This document shows, piece after piece, positions 33,854-42,360 of a stretch of DNA of 64,000 nucleotides. This stretch comes from an uncultured Candidatus Saccharibacteria bacterium (lineage in GTDB: Bacteria; Patescibacteriota; Saccharimonadia; Saccharimonadales; Saccharimonadaceae): the NCBI GenBank assembly GCA_948614045.1, contig CAPFSK010000004.1:15326-79325 (forward strand). The letters run 5' to 3'. Both the position numbers and the translations under genes were made by a program. The number at the start of each line of letters is the position of its first letter. The first letter of the stretch is position 1. The notes beneath the pieces were generated by a model. It was not told the DNA's origin. It made no database searches and saw only the letters and a program-made list of their open reading frames with translations.

Positions 33854-33930
33854 TGGTGGTTCTTACTGGGCTCGAACCAGTGACCTCACGAATGTGAATC
33901 GTGCGCTCTAGCCAACTGAGCTAAAGAACC
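33854..33930 (-). tRNA. tRNA-Val (anticodon CAC)
   Basis: Complete cloverleaf: acceptor GGTTCTT/AAGAACC, D-arm GCTC/GAGC, anticodon stem CACGA/TCGTG with loop TTCACAT (anticodon CAC), T-arm with GGTTCGAGCCC and encoded CCA. Confidence 0.93.
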
Positions 33931-33974
33931 GTCATAAATGTAAAAAGTTTCCTCTCTATGTTATAATAGCATAG

Positions 33975-35027
33975 ATGAAGATAGATTTCCAGAAATTTGA
34001 GACGGAACGTGCTGAGATTGAGGCGTTTTTGGCGCAGCCAGAGGCGTATGCGGATCCGGATTTTGCAGAGAAATCGCGGAGGTTGGCGGAGATTAATGAA
34101 ATTTTGGATCTAGTGAAGCAGATCGAGCAGGCAAAACGAAATTTGGAAGAGGCGACAGAGTTGATTAATGACCCAGAGCTGGGTGAGATGGCACAGGAGG
34201 ATGTGCGGACGCTAGGGTTGAAGATAGATAGCTTGAATGCGGAGCTGGAAGAGAAATTGTTGCCGCGTGACCCAGCAGATGATAAGCCGGCGATTATGGA
34301 GATTCGTGCGGGAGCGGGTGGCGATGAGGCGAGCCTGTTTGCGGGTGAGTTGTATCGGATGTATGTGCGATATGCAGAGCGGCATGGATTGAAAGTCGAG
34401 CTGATGAGTCAGAATGAGAACGAAGCGGGCGGAATGAAAGAGGTTGTCATACGGGTGTCGGGGGAGAAGCCGTATGGGCAGTTGAAATTTGAAGGTGGCG
34501 TACATCGTGTGCAGCGGGTGCCGGTGACGGAGAGCCAGGGGCGAATACATACGTCGACGGCGACGGTAGCGGTTTTGCCGGAGGCGGCGGAGAGTGATCT
34601 CGAGATTAAGCCAGAAGACCTGAGGATAGATATTTATCGGTCGGGTGGACATGGCGGCCAAGGGGTGAATACGACGGATTCGGCGGTAAGGATTACGCAT
34701 TTGCCAACAGGGATTATGGTGGCGATGCAGGACGAGCGCTCGCAGCAGCAGAATCGGGTGAAGGCGATGGCGGTGCTCCGAAGTAGGTTGATGGAGAAGA
34801 AAAAGCAGGAAGAAATGGCAGCAGCGAGCGACGCGCGGAAATCTTTGATTGGGTCAGGTGACCGGAGTGAGAAGATTCGGACGTATAATTTCCCGCAGGA
34901 TCGGATTACGGACCATCGGGTACACTATTCGCGGTCGAATGTTGGCGCGGCGATGGATGGGGATATTGATGACCTGGTGCGAGAATTGACACAAGCGGAG
35001 CGGGCAGACGCCGAAGCGGCGGTGTAG
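33975..35027 (+). CDS. prfA: Peptide chain release factor 1
   Basis: Reads UAA and UAG. The GGQ motif occurs in SGGHGGQGVNTTDSAVR (about 224-229). The codon-recognition motif is PVT in RVPVTESQGRIHTS, the P-x-T form of RF1. 350 aa. TATAAT at 33962-33967 ends 7 nt before the ATG (leaderless). It precedes prmC, its modifying enzyme. Confidence 0.95.
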   Translation: MKIDFQKFETERAEIEAFLAQPEAYADPDFAEKSRRLAEINEILDLVKQIEQAKRNLEEATELINDPELGEMAQEDVRTLGLKIDSLNAELEEKLLPRDPADDKPAIMEIRAGAGGDEASLFAGELYRMYVRYAERHGLKVELMSQNENEAGGMKEVVIRVSGEKPYGQLKFEGGVHRVQRVPVTESQGRIHTSTATVAVLPEAAESDLEIKPEDLRIDIYRSGGHGGQGVNTTDSAVRITHLPTGIMVAMQDERSQQQNRVKAMAVLRSRLMEKKKQEEMAAASDARKSLIGSGDRSEKIRTYNFPQDRITDHRVHYSRSNVGAAMDGDIDDLVRELTQAERADAEAAV

Positions 35028-35093
35028 GGGTGCGGGGTTGTAAGTTGGGTTATATCGCCTACCGCCAGGGCAGGGGTAAGATTGGAGAAGGTT

Positions 35094-35942
35094 ATGACGA
35101 TTGATGGTTGGTTGAAATCGGTGAAAGAAAAAATTCCGCGGTTGGATGCGGAGTTGATTTTGGTGGCGGTGTTGCAAGAGATTTTGCCGAGAAAAGTGGA
35201 TCGAAGCTTTATCGTGGGGTACCCAGATGTGGGAATCTCGGGAAAGACTTGGCAGCGATTGGATGAGATGGCAGAGCGGCGGGCGGCAGGTGAGCCGTTG
35301 GCGTATATTTTGGGGTTTCGGGAGTTTTATGGGCGAGATTTTGTCGTAACGTCAGCGGTTTTAATTCCCCGCCCTGAGACGGAGAATTTGATTGAGCTGG
35401 CGAAAGGGCTGGACTTACCACGGCGGCCGCGTTTTATAGAGGTGGGGACGGGGAGTGGCTGTATTGCGATTACTTTGGCGCTGGAATTCCCGCAGGCGGA
35501 AGTAGTGGCGACGGATGCGTATGTGAAGGCGCTGGATGTGGCGGCAGAGAATAATTTGCGACTGGAGGGGCGAGTACATCTCGTGCAGTCTAACCTGCTC
35601 AGAGATTTGACATTGCCGGAGGATGGGCGAGATTTTGATGTTTTGGTGGCGAATTTGCCCTATGTGGACCCGAATTGGGATTGGTTGGATAGTGAGGGGT
35701 TGGCGTTTGAGCCAAAAACGGCGTTGTTTGCGGCGAAAGAACACGGTTTATCGTTTTATAAGCGATTGCTTCGAGAATTGCAGAATAACGATATGGTGCG
35801 GGCGCGATATGTGATTTTTGAGGCTGACCCCTGTCAGCATGATGAGTTGGTGGTTTTTGTGGATAAAAAAGGCTATGATTTGGTGCGTATTGACGGGTAT
35901 GGGTTACTCTTTGAGAAACGTCGGCAAGACGTTTATGGATAA
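35094..35942 (+). CDS. prmC: Release factor glutamine methyltransferase PrmC
   Basis: Methylates the Gln of the release factor GGQ motif. N-terminal helical domain with GEPLAYILGFREFYGRDF, then SAM fold with LIPRPETE, FIEVGTGSGCIAITLALEF and VLVANLPYVDPNW. The usual NPPY catalytic loop reads NLPY, which also occurs in relatives. The ATG at 35094 with GGAGAAGG is preferred over a TTG at 35082. 282 aa. Confidence 0.9.
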   Translation: MTIDGWLKSVKEKIPRLDAELILVAVLQEILPRKVDRSFIVGYPDVGISGKTWQRLDEMAERRAAGEPLAYILGFREFYGRDFVVTSAVLIPRPETENLIELAKGLDLPRRPRFIEVGTGSGCIAITLALEFPQAEVVATDAYVKALDVAAENNLRLEGRVHLVQSNLLRDLTLPEDGRDFDVLVANLPYVDPNWDWLDSEGLAFEPKTALFAAKEHGLSFYKRLLRELQNNDMVRARYVIFEADPCQHDELVVFVDKKGYDLVRIDGYGLLFEKRRQDVYG

Positions 35943-36016
35943 ATGTGTAGTAAGTGTTGACAAAATTTATAGCATTTATAGAGGTGAAACTGCTGTGCTT
36001 AAATATGTGATAGGTA

Positions 36017-36045
36017 TTGACAAAATTAAGCATGTGTGCTACAAT
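36017..36045 (+). promoter_or_regulatory. Promoter of the 843-aa surface protein
   Basis: TTGACA, 17-bp spacer, TACAAT with extended GTGTGC. A second TTGACAAAATT occurs 60 bp upstream (35957) without a good -10. Confidence 0.75.
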
Positions 36046-36051
36046 GGATAG

Positions 36052-36378
36052 TAATCGAGGATAGCGGGTATGCTCTCTAGAATCGAGGAAGATTAACAAT
36101 CAGTTCGTCTCAGATACAATCCGGAGGCTATATTGCTGATGGGATAATTGTATCTGTTAATAGGTAAAACCGACAAGGTTGCAAGAGCAGTTGTTGTGAT
36201 TTGTCGATACCATATATAGATTAGGTGCTTACTGCACCGCACTAATTCCCTTATATCCAGAATTGGACGGAGGGGTTAGTGCCCTCCGGAAGATTTTGTT
36301 TGTAGATAAAGACACTGTAAATTCCCATATTGGGCGCGCAGTGTGCGTCACAAAATAAAAATTAAAGGAGGTAATCGT
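36052..36378 (+). promoter_or_regulatory. ~330-nt structured 5' leader
   Basis: Perfect stems: AGATACAAT/ATTGTATCT (36112-36120/36147-36155), CGACAA/TTGTCG (36171/36201), GGTGC/GCACC (about 36224-36238) and CGGAGGG/CCCTCCG (36268-36274/36282-36288). The last is followed by ATTTTGTTT like an attenuator. The AAAGGAGGT ribosome site is at the 3' end. No known riboswitch consensus recognised. Confidence 0.5.
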
Positions 36379-38910
36379 ATGGGAAAGACTATCATGAACA
36401 AGTCGCAGCGTAGGGCTGCGCACAGGAAAAAAGCTCTGAAAATCGGTATTCCGAGCCTTTTGGCACTGGTATTGCTGATCGGAGGAGTTTTCGCGGCTAC
36501 AAAGTTTTTCGGCGGTAAGGATGCCAAGGACGATGCTGTAGCAAGGCTGGACCAGGTTGGGAACAATGATACGACGGAGGAGCCGGAAGACGATTTAAGG
36601 GTGTTCTTTTCTGATGAGTACAAAGAGAATGCGTACGGCATTAGAAAGAAACAGAATATTCCGATCTCCATGTTTCCGGAAAATTACAATGAAAGGAAAC
36701 ATCTTTCCGGAGGAAACGACGAGGCGGTGTCTATTCCGTTACCTATGGACCAGCAGAAGATTGACGTGCTGAAACGCAGTATGTCTGGTACGGCATTGAA
36801 CAATGCTCTCGACGAGCTCTACAAGGAGAACAAAGAAGAGCTGATGGCTCTGCCACTGGCAGAGCAGAAAGAATGTATGCTGGAAGAGAAGGCCACTGAG
36901 TTTCTTTGTGCGGCATATGGATATGCGTGGGTGCAGGAGTGGCGGAAGTCTTGGCCGGAGCTTATTGAGCAGAACCCGCAATTAGGCGAGTTTGAGAATC
37001 AGGTGAAGGAAGCAATGAGCCGTAAGCCTGAGGATGGGAAACCGGTTGGCTGGTCTGCCTTCATGGCGTATGAAAATGCTGCTGCGAAAGCTGCAGGGGA
37101 CCATTCTAGGATGGTCATGTGCACTAAGACGGATGAAGAGGCAGGTACGTATAACTATTACGATACGTATTGTCTACTGAATGAAATCTTTAAGCAATTG
37201 TTGTCCTATGAAGGTATTCAGAGTTTAGAAAGTACTCGGAATTGGAAATTGCCTTTGACGGTGGATTTCGAGACCATGATGACAGTGGAATCGAATGAGC
37301 AGGAGAATTTGCCGGCAGCGATTTGGGTTCATAGGACTAAAATGAGCACAATCACGGCGAAGTATGGAACCAACATGACGGATAGGAGGCCGGAAGCTTA
37401 CGAAAAGAAGGAAACTCCGATTCCGGAAGACCCGAAACCGAAGGATAAGCCGGACCCGGGCGATAAGCCTGACCCCGACCCCGACCCGGACCCTGATAAG
37501 TATCCGGCTACCTTAATCCACTACGATGTGGAGACGGGTGCAACACTTGATACTGAAGGTTTGGGCAATTTTAAGGTTGGAGTGACCGTGACTGGTAACT
37601 CTAAGTCGATTGCGAATTATACGGCAATGAAGGACTCGGTAAGCGGCGAGATGGTTGAAGGTGGATTGACGTTGAGGATTCCGTACAAGAAAAATGGTAC
37701 TGACCCGAAGGTTTATCCGGCGACTTTAGTTCACTACGATGTGGACACCGGAAAAACAATGGCAACTGAAGATTTGGGCGACTACGCTATAGGCGTAAAA
37801 GTGACTGGTAATGCCAAGGCCTTTGCGGGATATACTGTAGCGACGACAGCTCCGGTTTCTGGCAATATGAAAGAGGGCGGTATCACTCTTAAAATCGGAT
37901 ATAAGAAGACGCCTGACCCGAAGACTTATCCGGCTACGTTGATTCATTATGACGTAGACACCGGAGTGACACTCGATACTGAAAATTTGGGTAGTTTTGA
38001 GGTAGGGATAACTGTAACAGGAAATGCAAAATCTTTCGCAAACTACACGGTAGCTACTAAGGCTCCTGTTTCCGACTCCATGAAGGAGGGTGGATTAACT
38101 CTCAGGATTGGCTATAAGAAGAACGACCCTCCTGTTGCGAAGAAATATCCGGCGACGCTTATTCATTACGATAGGGAATCCGGCGCAACACTGAGAACAG
38201 ATAGTCTTGGTGATTTTGAAGTTGGTACAACGGTAACCGGTCGCGCTGATTCATTTACTGGGTACACTGCAGATATTAGTTCCACAAGTGGCGTGATGGT
38301 TGAAGGTGGATTGACTCTTCGTATTCCGTATACGCCGAAACATGATGGCGACGGGCAGAAAGACCCGGAGGCAGACCCGGAAAATAAACCGGGATATGAC
38401 CCTGGAATTGGGGACAATGACCCCGATGACGGAAAGGGTGATGACCAGGAAGAGAAACCTGCAGAAACCGATAAGGAAAACGGGCCGACCGAAAATCCTG
38501 ATGAAAACAGGAATGATGACGGTAAAGACCCAACTAAACCGGCGACTCCGCCGATAACGGAAGATGCTGATGAGATTACGGTTGTTGACCCGGATGGTTC
38601 TACGTCTGATGTAGAGAAAGAGCCGGAGAATACGGATAAGGTTGACGATAGTGACCCGGTACAGTATGGCGGTGCAGCCGTTGAAGCTGCTCCGGCAGTC
38701 CAGTCTGAACCTGTTCAGCAGGAGGTCGCAACGGAAGTTGAAGCGGTAGAACCGGTGCAGGAGAAGAAAGAAGCTCCGGCACCTGAACCTGTAGTTGTAG
38801 AAGCACCTGCACCGGCACCGGCTGAGCAGAAAGCTGAACCTGCTGAGGAAGCTCCGGCTCAGGAGTCTGAAGCAGATGGAGCTGGAGAGTTCCAGGAGGA
38901 CTGCCCGTAA
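36379..38910 (+). CDS. Large surface protein with four tandem ~70-aa repeats
   Basis: An 843-aa protein. Basic N-terminus and one membrane helix (about 22-42), an ectodomain of ~330 residues, a D/P/K-rich linker and then four repeats. They start YPATLIHYD, contain VTVTGN-type strands and end GGLTLRIPYKK (nt about 37500, 37713, 37925, 38147). They resemble MucBP/bacterial Ig-like stalk modules. A long acidic P/E/A-rich tail ends the protein without LPxTG. The start at 36379 has AAAGGAGGT. The codon style (many CCG, GAC) differs from neighbours, suggesting an acquired island. Confidence 0.8.
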   Translation: MGKTIMNKSQRRAAHRKKALKIGIPSLLALVLLIGGVFAATKFFGGKDAKDDAVARLDQVGNNDTTEEPEDDLRVFFSDEYKENAYGIRKKQNIPISMFPENYNERKHLSGGNDEAVSIPLPMDQQKIDVLKRSMSGTALNNALDELYKENKEELMALPLAEQKECMLEEKATEFLCAAYGYAWVQEWRKSWPELIEQNPQLGEFENQVKEAMSRKPEDGKPVGWSAFMAYENAAAKAAGDHSRMVMCTKTDEEAGTYNYYDTYCLLNEIFKQLLSYEGIQSLESTRNWKLPLTVDFETMMTVESNEQENLPAAIWVHRTKMSTITAKYGTNMTDRRPEAYEKKETPIPEDPKPKDKPDPGDKPDPDPDPDPDKYPATLIHYDVETGATLDTEGLGNFKVGVTVTGNSKSIANYTAMKDSVSGEMVEGGLTLRIPYKKNGTDPKVYPATLVHYDVDTGKTMATEDLGDYAIGVKVTGNAKAFAGYTVATTAPVSGNMKEGGITLKIGYKKTPDPKTYPATLIHYDVDTGVTLDTENLGSFEVGITVTGNAKSFANYTVATKAPVSDSMKEGGLTLRIGYKKNDPPVAKKYPATLIHYDRESGATLRTDSLGDFEVGTTVTGRADSFTGYTADISSTSGVMVEGGLTLRIPYTPKHDGDGQKDPEADPENKPGYDPGIGDNDPDDGKGDDQEEKPAETDKENGPTENPDENRNDDGKDPTKPATPPITEDADEITVVDPDGSTSDVEKEPENTDKVDDSDPVQYGGAAVEAAPAVQSEPVQQEVATEVEAVEPVQEKKEAPAPEPVVVEAPAPAPAEQKAEPAEEAPAQESEADGAGEFQEDCP

Positions 38911-38969
38911 GTAGTGCTTTGTTGAAGTTTGTAACTTTATTGACTTAGTCTCACCGGGATTTCCCGGTG

Positions 38970-39493
38970 GGGCGCCACTACAGCAATGATATTTCGCGTA
39001 AGCGATAAGATTCAGAATAGTGAAGGAGGGGTGCCATAGAGAAAAAATGCTAAATTGCAACTTGTCAATGTCGTTTTTTTCAAAAACGATTGCTTCTCTG
39101 GCGAATGCCAGCACTGACCGCGTTAGGTCGTGAAGATTCGTGCAGGCTATAGGCGCACGATGTTGACCGTTAGGTCGCAGAGTGCCGCCGGGCCTAAAAC
39201 GAGAGTTTGGCTACGTTCTTGCAAAACGTGGCGCGCTCTTACACTGGACCGTTAGGTCGGTGTAAATAGAGTTTGTTGGACCGATAGGTCGACAAGCAAA
39301 AACTTTACCTGACCTGCGGGTCGGTTGAGATAAATGTTAATTGGACCGTTAGGTCGATTAACTGGTTTTACCTATTTGTGCACATTATAACCGGGGCGGC
39401 TGACGTTTAGACCGACGCTGCCCTGGTAAAACCAAGATTTGTGTCTGAGATGAGTTGATTGTGATCTTAAAACTCCCCTGGCGGGGAGTTTTT
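38970..39493 (+). ncRNA. Large ornate RNA with six GACC-tetraloop-GGTC hairpins
   Basis: ORF-free and ends in a perfect terminator. Stems: GGCGCC-ACTA with TAGT..GGTGCC (38971 onward), TCGTTTTT/AAAAACGA (39071-39089) within AGAGAA/TTCTCT, and GGTTTTACC/GGTAAAACC (about 39364-39432) enclosing GGGCGGC/GCTGCCC. Six hairpins with cores at 39116, 39165, 39247, 39279, 39311 and 39344 share GACC-loop-GGTC, mostly followed by G and preceded by T(g). Outer stem sequences differ but remain paired, and the loops are GTTA, GATA or TGCG. Family unknown; 5' end approximate. Confidence 0.65.
39469..39493 (+). terminator. Intrinsic terminator of the large RNA
   Basis: AAAACTCCCC, loop TGGC, GGGGAGTTTTT. Confidence 0.88.
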
Positions 39494-39543
39494 GCGTATT
39501 AGTGGGAAGTTCTTCGGTTGGTCGGTGCGTCGGGTATTTTAGC

Positions 39544-40839
39544 CTAGTAGTTCACACTACCGTATTGCGGGACGGCGGCGATCCAGAGTTGTCCGGGAGT
39601 GAACTTAATTTCTTCTCCGGCGGCATCACGGAATACGATTTGGTTACTTTGGGAGGTCTTCGACCAAGTTGCTTCGGTAACTCCGCCATTCTGGAAGATA
39701 AGAGCGCTACCGGAGCTAATGGTGCGGATATCTTCGTGGTATTCGTCGCTGGCAGTATTTTCTTGAACGAACATTGCAACGACTGCGCGTGGTGCAACTT
39801 GTACGGGTTCGCCGCAGGCAGTCTTCGTATTAGGTTGGTCTAAGTCGCTCGGGCAGTTATACGAGACATGTGCTTCTCCGTTAGCATATGAGCGCAAATA
39901 GCTATTCGTCTCGATGTCGTAATGATATTCGGTATTATACATTGGGATTGAACCGAAGCCAATCGAAATATCGCTGACGAGTTCAGTTGGCGTACATTCG
40001 GTATCAGCCTCTCCTTCGGCATTCTCGGCTTCGCAGGTTTCAATTTCGGCAACAATTGCGTCGGATTCGTTAGGGGTGTAGCGCGGGAAAGCTTTTAGGT
40101 CGGAACTGGTGTAACCCATACTAGTATTAAATGCGGAGATATCGGCAGGAGAGGTAAATAGATTATTCCAATAGCGGTCGCTATCTTCGCGCCACATATA
40201 TTCAAGACTCTCGTCGAGATTGCGTTGGCCGCCAGTACTAATATCGGCAAGAGCTTCGTCAGAACCGCCAGAGTGAACAACGGTACAATCAAAAGGTGTA
40301 TCCCAATCGAGATAATATGAGCGTAGCGAGCGTATTGGGCCGATGACGCTGGTGCCGGCGTTCTGGAAGACGGCGGCAAAGCGGGTAATTCCCCGTTCGG
40401 CGATTGCCTCAAAAACGACGCCAGCTTGGTTTAATCCAGCTTGGGGACGAGCGCCATCAGTTGAGCCATTTGGCATCTGTACGCAATATGTCGGAGCGTT
40501 TTTTAGCGATTCATTGGCGATTTCTTCGCCGGTAAGGAGGCTATATATTGGTTCGGTATATTCGGCGCGCCCCGCTTTTTCGATTTCGTCTTTATGAGTT
40601 AGTAGTAATACGATGGCGGCAATAGCGCCGGCGACGAGTAACACGGCAACAAAGATAAGGGTAGCTAGTACCATTTTTTGCTTCGTGGTGCGAGGTTTTT
40701 TGACTTTTTTACTCTTTTTGTTGGACTTTACGGTCGTAGTTGTGTCGGTGTCGACTTCTAGATTTTTTGGCTCTTTGGGCGCTCTAGGTGCAGCGGTTTT
40801 TGGCTGCGCTTTGCTAGTGGCGGGCTTTTTGGTCGCCAT
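39544..40839 (-). CDS. DUF3048 (YerB-like) membrane-anchored protein
   Basis: A 431-aa protein. Cytoplasmic K/T/P-rich N-terminus, one membrane helix (about 57-81) and an extracytoplasmic DUF3048 domain: ARPQAGLNQAGVVFEAIAERGITRFAAVF, GPIRSLRSYYLDWDTPFDCTVVHSGGS. The end, WIAAVPQYGSV, resembles the C-terminal part of the family. Function of DUF3048 is not established. The ATG follows CAGGAGTT. Confidence 0.85.
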   Translation of the reverse strand: MATKKPATSKAQPKTAAPRAPKEPKNLEVDTDTTTTVKSNKKSKKVKKPRTTKQKMVLATLIFVAVLLVAGAIAAIVLLLTHKDEIEKAGRAEYTEPIYSLLTGEEIANESLKNAPTYCVQMPNGSTDGARPQAGLNQAGVVFEAIAERGITRFAAVFQNAGTSVIGPIRSLRSYYLDWDTPFDCTVVHSGGSDEALADISTGGQRNLDESLEYMWREDSDRYWNNLFTSPADISAFNTSMGYTSSDLKAFPRYTPNESDAIVAEIETCEAENAEGEADTECTPTELVSDISIGFGSIPMYNTEYHYDIETNSYLRSYANGEAHVSYNCPSDLDQPNTKTACGEPVQVAPRAVVAMFVQENTASDEYHEDIRTISSGSALIFQNGGVTEATWSKTSQSNQIVFRDAAGEEIKFTPGQLWIAAVPQYGSVNY

Positions 40840-40881
40840 AAAAATAACTCCTGTTTAGTTATTCTCATTTTAGCATAAGTT

Positions 40882-42324
40882 TTAATGATTTTCTATGGCA
40901 GTGATGGTTTTGCGAAGGCGCGCAAGCGAGATATTTTTGCCGAGAACGGCGAGAGTTTGATGTAATGCCGGGCTGAACGGTGCATATGATAGACTGATGC
41001 GGATGAGTGAAAACAACTCAGCTGGTTTTTTGCCGGTTTCTGCAAGTAGCTGATTGAGGGTTGCCTGCAAGCTTTCTTCATCCCACGTGGTATTCTCTAA
41101 CTCGTTCGCGGCATTCTGTAGTAGCTCACTAAGTTCTTCTTCGGAAAGTTTTTTGAGAAACTTATTGTTCGTAATCATTTCGACATCGATTTCTGGGTCG
41201 GAGAAAAAGTATGTAGTCATCGTCTCAAGATCCTTTAACGTTTTCAGACGATCGTAGATAATACTCAAAACTTGTTTTTTGTAGCTATCATCATATGGTT
41301 TTGCACTTTCGGGCCAAAAACCAGCAGTGCGTTCGTATAGTGTATCGATTCCCTGCTCGTCGGCGATTTTGCGAATCCATTGACCATTTTGCCAGAGTAA
41401 TTTAGTCTCGTCAAACCTGGCGCCGGAAGTTTGGATGCGATCAACAGAGAACTTCGTAATTAAGTCTTCTTTTGTGTAAATTTCCTCTTCGGTGCCATCA
41501 TTCCAACCGAGGCAAGCAAGATAATTTAGCATGGCTTCGGGCAGGATGCCGTCTTTGCGGTATTCGTTAACGGATTTTGCGCCGTCACGCTTGCCGAGTT
41601 TTTTGCCGCCGGTAGGTCCAAGAATGTGTGGCAGAGAAATAAGTTTTGGCACTTCGAGTCCAAGTGCTTCGTAAATTGCAAGGTAATTCGGAGTACTCGA
41701 AAGGTATTCAACGCCGCGGCAGATATGCGTTACTCCCATTGTGGCGTCGTCGACGATATGGGCAAAATTGTAAGTTGGTAAACCGTCGGCTTTGATTAGA
41801 ATAATATCGTCTTGAACTTCGGGTCCAGCCTCCATATTACCCATAACTTCGTCGTGCCAAGCACGGACTTTTGGATCAGCTTTAAAACGTAAAGGGATGC
41901 CCTCATGCCATTCTGGCGTTGTGGTTGGTCGGAAGTTGCGGTATAGGTATGGGATTTTTTCGGCGTTGCACTTGTCCCGATAGCCTTGAATTACATCAGA
42001 TGGCGTCGGGTCGGCATAGGCGCGCCCCATAGCGATGAGCTTTTTGGCCCATTCGTGATAAATTGCTTTGCGTTCGCTTTGGAAATATGGTTCGTTAGGC
42101 CCACCGACAATTGGACCCTCATCCCAATCAAGTCCAAGCCATTTTAGAGTATCTTCAATAAGCTCGGTCGCACCCTCAACATAGCGTGCCTGATCAGTGT
42201 CTTCAATGCGTAGAATAAACTTGCCATTTGCTTGTTTGGCGATTAGATATGGATAAATGGCGCTACGGACATTGCCAATGTGGATGTATCCAGTCGGGCT
42301 GGGGGCGAAACGTGTTTTCAACAT
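40882..42324 (-). CDS. gltX: Glutamate--tRNA ligase
   Basis: Class I aminoacyl-tRNA synthetase: FAPSPTGYIHIGN (HIGH box), CRGVEYLSSTPNY, KKLGKRDGAKSV (KMSKS equivalent) and a C-terminal anticodon-binding domain. The ATG at 42324 starts MLKTRFAPSPTG; the longer frame to 42360 is not used because TATAAT (minus strand 42332-42337) ends 7 nt before this ATG. 480 aa. Confidence 0.94.
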   Translation of the reverse strand: MLKTRFAPSPTGYIHIGNVRSAIYPYLIAKQANGKFILRIEDTDQARYVEGATELIEDTLKWLGLDWDEGPIVGGPNEPYFQSERKAIYHEWAKKLIAMGRAYADPTPSDVIQGYRDKCNAEKIPYLYRNFRPTTTPEWHEGIPLRFKADPKVRAWHDEVMGNMEAGPEVQDDIILIKADGLPTYNFAHIVDDATMGVTHICRGVEYLSSTPNYLAIYEALGLEVPKLISLPHILGPTGGKKLGKRDGAKSVNEYRKDGILPEAMLNYLACLGWNDGTEEEIYTKEDLITKFSVDRIQTSGARFDETKLLWQNGQWIRKIADEQGIDTLYERTAGFWPESAKPYDDSYKKQVLSIIYDRLKTLKDLETMTTYFFSDPEIDVEMITNNKFLKKLSEEELSELLQNAANELENTTWDEESLQATLNQLLAETGKKPAELFSLIRISLSYAPFSPALHQTLAVLGKNISLARLRKTITAIENH

Positions 42325-42360
42325 ACTATATATTATATACGTAAGACACGTTTTGTGCAA

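Noticed and set aside
35209..36099. Minus-strand ORFs opposite prmC
   Set aside because: Shadows of prmC in other frames, with basic low-complexity translations and no start signals.
38251..39114. 287-aa minus-strand ORF
   Set aside because: It is the reverse shadow of the surface protein gene and of the structured RNA; its product is a low-complexity R/F/S-rich string with no domain.
39111..39360. CRISPR array
   Set aside because: The GACC..GGTC units are only about 12-16 nt, irregularly spaced and embedded in paired stems; there are no cas genes.
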